Assembly: GCA_900169235.1 (NCBI GenBank)
Contig: FWCC01000309.1
Span: 62,001-126,000 of the forward strand
Direction: 5' to 3'
Origin: Zarea fungicola
Lineage: Eukaryota > Ascomycota > Sordariomycetes > Hypocreales > Cordycipitaceae
Length of the DNA stretch: 64,000 bases
The notes below the pieces were generated by a model. It was not told where the DNA came from. It did not search any database and saw only the letters and a program-made list of their open reading frames with translations. The position numbers were made by a program, and so were the translations under genes. Position 1 is the stretch's first letter. Each line of letters opens with the position of its first letter. Shown here one piece after another: positions 55,319 to 64,000 of the stretch.

Positions 55319-58300
55319 AGTCGTTCGCTGGTTTGTCATATGCCGCAGGCCCTGCGGTGCCGGAATCGGCAGCCTTTCTGGGATTTGGCTCGGCGACCAA
55401 CCATTAACGCGACCACACGCACCAAAATAGTGAAATAACTACTGCTGCCCCAAATCCATGAGACAGGGATTATTTGGCAAACCGGTGGCGACCATACCCT
55501 TTGCTAAAGGCCACTAGGCCCTCTCTCGAATATTCCATTGAGCCTTGGTGAGAATCGCTTGGCAGTTTGCACTCTTGCAGGGACATATCGGGGTGGGCGG
55601 CTTGCCTTAGCTACATGAGGGACAACGCATCAAAACATTGGGGTGAGTGAAAATTACTCCAAGGGAGTGTGTGAAGGTATGGCGAGGAGGCTATTTGGCA
55701 GCCACATTATCCAGTGCACGACTACGTGGCCAAACGCGGACATAATCAGAAAAGAGAGTATAATTATGTTTGCTTGTTTATTTGACTGGTTAATTATGGA
55801 AGCGGAAGTGAAGTGATGTGACCATTGGGCCGGGCAATGTAGCTGCCCTGGTGCATGACAAGAATCCCACAGCTGATGACTGGCAACGAGCTCTGGCGTT
55901 GATGGCGAAGCTAACAATTACTGGAGAGTTGATAGTTTTGTGTGGAAGAAAGGGGACGGAAAAAATAGCAGAAAGAAACTCGTGGCACAGGGGCGTGCAT
56001 CTCACCACAGTGCAGTTGTGGCGGGCTTGAGTCAGGATCTGCAGGTCGACGACGGCCTGGGGCTGGCGAACTAATAAACAGCTTGAATGCATGATGCATT
56101 CATTTCGTACCCCACAACTGCATGGCAGAGGAAATTGACAATGAAGAAATTCAGACTGGCGATTTATTTTTGAAGGAACATCACTGGCTTCACTTCAGCC
56201 CAGTGATCCGTTTCCCGCCACTCCCCGGGTAAAGTGTGGTGTGAGGATGGCAACCTACTGGTTCTCCAAAGCGTGTATTACCTGGGAGACCTTACCCAGG
56301 AAATCACCGCAAGGTTACTTTTGCTTTACACAGAGTGGTTGAATTTCCTGCATGGTACGCGAAACACGGGACAAACCCGGACGGGATGTCCTGGGTCTGC
56401 AAGCAGGAAGCAGGATGCGTGGCCTGTCGAGCCAGGGCCTGGCCACTGCATGGAAAGCGGCGAAGCCGAGTCTTTTGCTGGAGACGATGCGTTGGCACTG
56501 GCGATATGCATTCCGGCCGGCTTGTAGAATTGACGACTTTGTTGCAGGGTTACTAGTTTGATCGCTTACAGGGTATATTGGGGCAAGTTTCTCGGCTTGC
56601 GTGCATAGAAGCAGCAACAGACGAATGTCGACTTTGAATAAAATCATTGAAGCCTGTGATAATGCTGACTAGCCTGCATATGCTTAAAGTTGTGCAAGTG
56701 GACCAGGACAGCGGTCTCCTTTATTGTGGAAGCATGCCGATTGTTTACTGCGGCAAGACGGAGGGATGGATGGATGTGTGCATTCGAGTGGGCTTGGCTA
56801 GGCTGCGGGTGGCGTGGCATGCCTTTGCTATCTACCGGCATGGGCGTCTCGGGTTGGGGGCATCAAAATAGAAAAGGAGGACGACACTCAACGGCATCAC
56901 CTGGGGATAATGTCGGAGAAAATAAAGCAAAACGTCGATGACGGCTCTCTGCATTTACGGTGCGACGATACGTTACCATGCCATCGAGGGCAGCCGCATG
57001 GAGGCGAGGCAACGGCGGCGCGTCGCGGATTGATCCTGATTTCTTTTTGGAGGCCCTGTCTCCTGAAATCCGCTGCACCAAGTAGACGCCCTCGTGAAAG
57101 CTATTGCTGACCATGTATTGTTAGTACTATATACGGCGACCCTGCGTGGTTTTGATGGGCACTGTTCCTGTTGCAGAAGCCCGGACGCTGGTACAGCGGG
57201 TTTTACTATTCGCACGGCGCCACCTGTGTGGGCATGGCACGATGCCAACTGACGGGTGCATTAAAGAAATGTTGGCGTTGACCGATAAACCGAGACCGCA
57301 ATTTGTGACCTTGGTCGGTTGATACTTTGATTGAGCAAGAACAAAACAAAAGCGTGAAGTTCAGTAAGCCTAGCGTAATGAAATCCAATAATTCTATCCA
57401 GTACACGTTTCACACTACGACCATTGATTTTTCTTTTTTTATCTCTATTTTTCCCGCCCAATCTTTCCGGTTGCCCCTCTGAGCCGCAGGCGACACTACT
57501 GACGTCCACGTAGTAACTAATAACTTGCGGACTTGGACTTCCCACTGCAACTGCAACAATACGGGGGAAGCAAGTATCACTGCCCCTCACTTGGACCATC
57601 GAACACGTTTCTAGCTTTCTTCGACCTACAACAGCGCACACCCCCGCATCCAACTTCCACGCCCCCCGGCTCCCTTGGTTGTCGATTTATTATTTTCATT
57701 ATTATTTTTTGCTTTTTGTTAATTCCATCGGAGTCGCTTTACTTTTTTCGCCCACGCTTTGCCAAGCTTCGAAATGCCTTATCCACCGACGGGTACGCTA
57801 AACTGAAGCTGACGTTTTGGGGCATTGCTTGCAAAAGGAGATGCTACAGATGAGAAACTCCAGACTAATTTCTGCTTGCTTCAGCGGTCTAGGCATGTCG
57901 AATCTCTGGCGCCAACATGGAACGACAAAAGCACCATGGAAGGGAACCCCAGAGCAACCAGAGGAAGGGTTATAATTAGAATTTCCGAAAAACGTGGGGT
58001 CGATTCGATGACGGGCGCTTAAATGAAACAAATCGAAGCAGCGTTTCTCTAACAATGCCCAATCTTCCGATGTAAAGCCAAAAACCCCCATGCCCGGCGC
58101 GTATTTTGTATTAAGCCAAGAAAAGTGAACGACTCAAAAGAGCGAATCAGTGCCACCAGACCGTGATGAAAGATAGAGCGCCAAATAGTGCCACACCAGT
58201 CAAGAGAGCCCACCGCTAATTCGGAATTGTCCACAAGGGATCAGAATGCAATTGCTGATTCGCTATTTTGGCAAACCAGAATGATAGCACCGACCGATGT

Positions 58301-61300
58301 TGTTTTGCTCGCCCGCCCCGGCCATTACCGATTAAGCATGGAACCAACTTACCTTGCATCCCTGCAAGGGTCGAAAAGCAATCCTTGCGCCTTGGACCAG
58401 TATTACCGTTATGCCAGGCCGTGAGTTCATGTATCAACAAAAACAACAACAGCCAAAAACATCAAGTGACCTAGTAGAGTCTAGGATAACAGTGTATGCA
58501 ACGCAATGCCAAGTTTAATGCAGTTGACCATGGAGATTTTATTGAGACTTCCTGGCTGCAATCCAGGCCAAGCATTTGTTAGATCGAAACTACTAGCCTT
58601 TACCCAGATTATGTCACGTATAATTTCAAGACACAAACATGAATATGAATAGCAGCAGGCAGAACCAATCCGTGGTACCAACGACTGGATTTCAGCAATG
58701 ATTGCATCTGGTCATCGAAGAATCACAGGTTGCCAATTAGAGACTGGACCTGAACGCAATACGTCATTGCCATTGCTGCACCATGCATATTATACTTTAG
58801 GCGTAGCCTCTGTGACGATGGCATATACATTTGCATGTGCATAAATCTACAGGCACACACACTTGCACATTCATCGTGCCAGAGCGATGGGACATGACGA
58901 TCAGCACTGGCAGCGCCGCCGACGTCCAAGCGCCTTTCTGTTTTGCTGGCCATTGACCCCGCGGCGCCACACGACGCCCTCATTTCCAGAGGCATGGTGA
59001 AGTTGCAGCCCTGGAGACGGGCTGCACTCTATTATAATAACCAGCGGCACTGCCAACACATCACTGCATGCTGGGGCGGGGGTTGAGGGCTCAAGCACCG
59101 GCCAGGACCATTGGCAGTGATGTTTCGCAACACCCCTCTTTTGACAGGGCATCCAATCATGTCGACCATGTTCACCGATTTCTTCATAGATGTTGAGTGC
59201 AATGGCCATTTCGTGTTGCCACCACTGCAGCCCGACAGCTGGTGTATCACAACAGAACCTCGCCTCAGAATAGTGAGGCGGGCCTCGCTTTACCTGCAAA
59301 GCAAACGCGGGAAAAGGGAAGCAAAGGAAATAACGAAGAAAAACAGCCAGTTAAAAAAAAAAAAAAGGTCCAATGGCAGCAGCCGGATGGACGCCCTGTA
59401 CTAGCCAGGAGCCAGGTTAGTGGTCCACCCGAATCCACTCCCAGCCACCTTTCTACAGGCTGTTCATGCAGAAGCTTTTGGTCAAGTTGCAGGATGGGGG
59501 AAATGGACTGCCTTTGCTGCTCACCGACCCTCGACCAGTTCGTGAGTTTGGCTTGCGTCTCCTAGGGTCTTGAACGGAGCACGCTACCCTGACCCGGCCG
59601 CAGGACATGGGTAGTAGGCAATGCATCAACCCTGACCCTCGGCATGTTACCGCTCGCCATTGCTTTGGCGGCTTCATTCTAATATGACTAGTTGCCCTGT
59701 TATAGCTTCACTGGTGGGAAAAGTATGGAGTAACTGTGCAACTTGTCAAGTTGTAGCACTTTTGTTACATACTCCTGCTTGCTTGAGAGTAGTTACCGGG
59801 GTCGCAAATGGCCATGTCCCCTGTCGCCTGGTCCCTCCCCGCTAGATTTACAAAGGATCTCTCTGGCGATACGCCAATCCCAAGAACCCGGCTGGCCACT
59901 CACAAGCATCGATTGAGGAGTGTTGTTGGGATGAACTCGGATCAAACTCATCTAGCTTCTCGAGGCTTGCACAATATAATTAGCACGAACGTATTGCCAG
60001 AAGACAGCGGTAAGAACGGGGCAGCATCAATTGCATACTTACAACTAGGATCTGGGTTTCAAACACGGTCTTGTCAACAACAAGCTACACATGCACGAAA
60101 CAGAACTACTTCTTCAATGCGCCCCGCGCTGCGGGCTCTGTCATGTATCTTCTACCTTGTAAGCTATGGAGTCGTCGTGCATTAGTGTCGGTTCTACTAG
60201 AGATCTCAGAGGTCAGCTTTATGACAGTGGCCAACCAGGAACAAGAAATGGTTGAGCGAGTCGCCGCCGCTAATTCAGCAGATAATCCTTCCCAAGCAAG
60301 TTCGGTGCTCCGCTTGGCCAACCTGGCCGGGCGCCTTTGGTGGTTCCAATGTCGCCACCACTTGCACCACTGCATCAGCAGCACCACAACAGGCACCGCA
60401 ACTCGATGTTATAGTCCAGGCGGCTACATGGGGAGGCTCTCTCAATGGCCTGTTTATTATTATTGTTATTATTTCGCAGGCTAGTCTGCTCCGGAACCAC
60501 CTGTGGCACCGTATCAACGGCCGGCCGAACGGCCCCATTAGAGCGGTGGACAATGTTCTCTTCCTCCCCCGTCAACACCAGTCATTAATGATAGCTATTG
60601 CCGATTCGCTACTCCGTGGAAGGAAAGTGTATATACAAAGGGCCGGTGGATTCCGGCCAGGATGATTGTACAGTTAGTACTGGTAACTAGTTTTCACCAA
60701 GGCGAAATACACGGCTTACAGTCCGTCGTGTCTAGTTCCAAGCAATGGGACAACAAGAAACCGATTGAGGTTATTTTAGAAACGGCTCTACTTGGGAAAC
60801 AAACAATGCCTTCCCAGTCGCCTACCTTTGCTCGCCGACGCGACTTGCCTACCCTTAACTAGTTACCATGCGCCGTGGTGGAGCGTCCTAGACCCAAGTC
60901 GCCATGTATCAACTGGCAACTAAATAGCTGCCAACACATCAAGATGGGTCACACTCATCACTCGAGAGAGCCACAGTCGTCTGCTCACCATTTCCTAACC
61001 GGCATTGTCTGGTCTGTCCTTTGCCATGCATCTGCGACTTTGCGGTGCCATGATTTTGTTTTACACACACACCCTCTAGGTGCCCCCCATGCGCCTAATT
61101 TACTCGTCATGATAATGCTTGTACCGATTTGCAAATTAAAATAGCCCCCCTTGGCTGGCACGGCTGCACTTACCGTTGGTTTGTGTGTGTTGTACTTTTT
61201 TTTTTTCGGCCAGAACCCTGAATCGCTTAATACATATATTCACCATCCCTCCCCCAAGTCTTCCGCCACACGACCAGTTACACATCACCGACTCTTTTTT

Positions 61301-61643
61301 CTCATTCCCTCACTTCGCCTCATTGCCAAGTTCTACTACTTCGGCCTCCTCGTTTGCTAGCTTTTTGTCTTGCTCATCCATTGATCTTGTGCGGCCGTCT
61401 TTGTCCTTCAACTACGAGCGCGCCGCGTATTTGCTGCCCCAAATTTGGTGGAGCATAACGAGAACTAGACTTATCCACGCCAACGCATACACACACGGCC
61501 CCCTCCACCCCCCCCGAAGCCTGACCAAGTACACCGGCTCGCGAGGCAAAAATCGATAAATTCTCTTCGGCCGGCTGTTTTCTTTTCTGCAACGTTCTGT
61601 TCTATTAAAAAATTACACATTCACTGCAAAAGCCGAGTACACA
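55319..61643. other. Gene desert, about 6.3 kb
   Basis: No reading frame here has recognisable domains or an exon chain that I can support. A pyrimidine-rich stretch at about 57420-57780 ending in an ATG at 57773 looks like a promoter and leader, but the frame behind it falls apart within a few codons. From about 61150 a second pyrimidine-rich stretch forms the leader of the dsRNA-binding gene. No tRNA or rRNA signature was seen. Confidence 0.5.
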
Positions 61644-62240
61644 ATGGGCGGGTTTTATATGCAGTATCTGGAAAGTAAGTTGCCAATTGCACGCTCCACC
61701 CCAGATGCCTCTGTCTTTTGCCGATTGTGCCTTGCAATGCACCCTCAATAAGATGCAAATTTCTTTGCGCGAAATACATTCCAGTTTTCCATAACGAGTT
61801 GTCGAGAACGGATCCCAATTGTCTTCGTTAACTTGGTATCTTGAAGTGGCCGAGATGCTAACCTTGACTTTGTAATAGGCCTCTGCCGTCGTCGCGGATG
61901 GACGGACCCAGCCTACGAATGCTACAGAGACCCTAACGGATTCACATGTCTCGTCCTCGTCAACGGCCGTGAATACCAGACGGACTTGTGCTATGCATCA
62001 GACACTCTGGCCCAGGAGAACGCCGCGATGCGTGCCTTTATGGTTTGCCGCAACTTCTCTGTCAACGGAGGCATGCTGGCCCGCAATGGCATCGTCCAGG
62101 GCCTCCCCGCCGCACCTGAGAACAGTCGACGACGAAAAAGCAGCCGTCACACTTCTTCGCGGGATAGCTCAGACCACAGCAGTGGAGGACGTCGATCAGG
62201 CACGCACTCGAGTAGCAGCTCGACGGCCTCGTTTGATTAG
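61644..62240 (+). CDS. Small dsRNA-binding-domain protein
   Basis: Exons 61644-61674 and 61879-62240 give about 130 residues; the 204-nt intron has a GCTAACC branch-like site. The N-terminal part is a compact double-stranded RNA-binding fold: MQYLESLCRRRGWTDPAYE, CYRDPNGFTCLVLVNGREYQ, then ASDTLAQENAAMRAFMVCRN. The alpha1 start (YLxxLCxxRGW.xPxYE), the VxVNGREY strand and the A.ENAAxxA helix agree with dsRBM. The KKxxK patch of strong binders is replaced by DTLAQEN, so RNA binding may be weak. The C-terminal 45 residues are Arg/Ser-rich (RRRKSSRHTSSRDSSDHSSG), like SR tails. It may be a co-factor in RNA silencing or RNA processing; this is inference. It is the last gene before the window end. 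Confidence 0.75.
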
Positions 62241-64000
62241 AAAGCTGTACAACATTATTCTCAACCTTCTTGTGGTTCTTTCTTGTGCTTTCTCATTTAT
62301 ATGCGGGAGTCGTTTCGGTGGCACACAGTGGAGAACCCCGGATGTTGTTGGCCCCTGTTCGGTCTAACATGGTCGCCGGATCTTGGAAAAATAACGAACA
62401 AATCGAAGCGGCGCCGATGCGCTCATACGCACATTGGTACAGACGGAAATCGAATTATTGGATTGAAAGAAGCGGAACAGATGCCAAAAAAAAAAAAAAT
62501 CAATATCAGGCAAGGACTATACATGTTGGTTGAAAGACTTCACAGCGTTCCGAACAGCACAATCCCAAGTACGGAATACCCGGCCGGTCCTTGCCCGTCA
62601 CTTTGACGAAACTGGCCACACGCCAGGAATGGAAAAGGCATGAACGCTTTTTTTTTTGGATGCACGGCGACGGATAAAAGAAAAAGCAATGAGCGATCTG
62701 ATATTATGCCACTTACGACTTATGATGAAATGAAAAACGAAATCCTTTAGACTTGTCAACTCTGTTTTTTTTTTGGCTTTTTTTTCTCCCTCTCGTTTCC
62801 CCATCGACAATCTCAACGGTCTACGTGACAGAAATTGATTCACGACCATATTCCTGATTTTGTTTACCCTTTTTTTTCTTTCTCATTTCCATATTTCTCT
62901 CCATTCTTTTCCCGCCTTTTTTTCAACCGCATGTGCTTGGACCAGGTTCAATGCTGTGGTTTTTTGACAAATTGTGTGCGGTTGTTTCTGTTTTATCTAC
63001 ATCACGAAATGATTCGCATCTCGTTGACAGAAAGGAACAAGGCTTTATATCGCACTTTTTTTATTCGATGCTTCTTGTGACAAAGACTCGGACTGTTCAG
63101 ATTTCAGATTTCTTCTTCTTTTATTTGGCACTTGGAGTGGATCTTGTCCATCTTTTGTCCTTATTTCGAAACCCCTCTCCTCTCTCCTCTTCTGCCTTCT
63201 ATTCATTTTGCATGAAGGAGTTTGTTTCTTTCTTACGAAAGTGTCATGAACTGGAAATAAAAAGAGAATGACCCGTCCCCTCGGAAGGGGGGATGAACCG
63301 TATATACAGGATTCGGGATGATTCATGATTATGATTTTGACGAAGAAACGCCCCAAAATTTAAAATTGATTCGTTTTACTCTTCTTTCTTGCCACATTGT
63401 CTCATGTACACTGCATCTTGTCAATCATGTGTCGATGTATGTTTTGGCTGCGCATCATTCCACTTTGGCAGGTTTCACTATTAGGGCGTCTTGTCAAACT
63501 TTTTTTGATTTCAGGTCACACAGTGCCGGTTCTCAGTGGGAAGTGTCTCACAGGGCGCACCCACTTCAAGTTGTCTAGCGCGAGGCGGCATGGGTATGGC
63601 ATATTATTCTTCAGTCTTTTGGAGGTCTCGGGAAACAAGGTGGGCGAATACTGAGACAAACCGCGGCTAAAAATATCCCATGCAACTCACTTGCGTCCCG
63701 GCTGTGAACATAATATAGCTAGCGAGACGGCTTGTATTTCGTTCTCTCTTTTGAATTTCATGGAGGCCTTTCATTACGCACAGATCCCTTTCTTTGCAGC
63801 GGAACCTCTACAGTTCCAGCTAAAGAGTAGCCTCGTCTCGGATTGTAGAACTGGATCCAGATGCACCCTTCAAAGAGAAAGCTCATAGAAGTAAAACTCG
63901 GTATGTTTCTTCACATGCCATGGCTTTGCCAAATTGTGTGGCATGATTTGCCTCAGCAGTGTTGTGCTGTGGTGTGGATGTGTGCGTTGTGCCCAAGTAA
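62241..64000. other. Region downstream of the dsRNA-binding gene, no gene seen
   Basis: The first few hundred bases are probably the 3' UTR. Beyond, the plus strand holds several T runs (for example near 62650, 62770 and 62870) and no supported frame. The window end may lie in the next promoter. Confidence 0.4.

Overview
This window is nuclear DNA of a filamentous ascomycete, most likely a Sordariomycete and probably Hypocreales (inferred from gene content and gene style; no marker fixes the species). The genes are eukaryotic. Most carry short introns of about 50-120 nt with GT..AG ends and CTAAC-like branch sites, and the encoded proteins are typical fungal ones. I see no bacterial operon, CRISPR array, rRNA or tRNA gene.

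The left part (1-36.4 kb) is gene-dense. In order it holds: a 14-TM MFS exporter (+), an Mcr1-like NADH-cytochrome b5 reductase (+), an OB-fold protein (-), a single-copy domesticated reverse transcriptase of the rvt family (-, with an apparent -1 frameshift), an alpha/beta hydrolase of the toxin-biosynthesis/Lpx1 type (+), an RGG-rich Argonaute (-), a Rib2-type pyrimidine deaminase (-), a DNAJC9-like J protein (+), the telomere-capping protein Stn1 (+), a secreted GH81 endo-1,3-beta-glucanase (+), a vacuolar Ca2+/H+ exchanger (+), the SSU processome factor Utp14 (-), the heme A synthase Cox15 (+) and a conserved coiled-coil protein with a Cys/His knuckle (-).

The right part (36.4-64 kb) is sparse, with two gene deserts of about 6.3 kb each. 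Its genes are: heterochromatin protein 1 (+, starting in a 10-nt exon), a 56-residue membrane microprotein (+), a pseudogene whose stop codons all look like CpA-to-TpA (RIP-type) changes (-), a minus-strand trio that may be a small metabolic cluster (PaxM-like FAD monooxygenase, Zn2Cys6 regulator, short ELO-like membrane protein), the farnesyltransferase beta subunit Ram1 (+) and a small double-stranded-RNA-binding protein (+).

Most genes are unrelated housekeeping loci. However, the window holds an unusual number of proteins acting on nucleic acids or silencing: rvt, Argonaute, HP1, Stn1, the OB-fold protein and the dsRNA-binding protein. The rvt and Argonaute genes lie about 3 kb apart. The most interesting objects are the rvt gene with its frame break, the RIP-scarred pseudogene, the small dsRNA-binding protein and the possible FMO/ELO-like mini-cluster.
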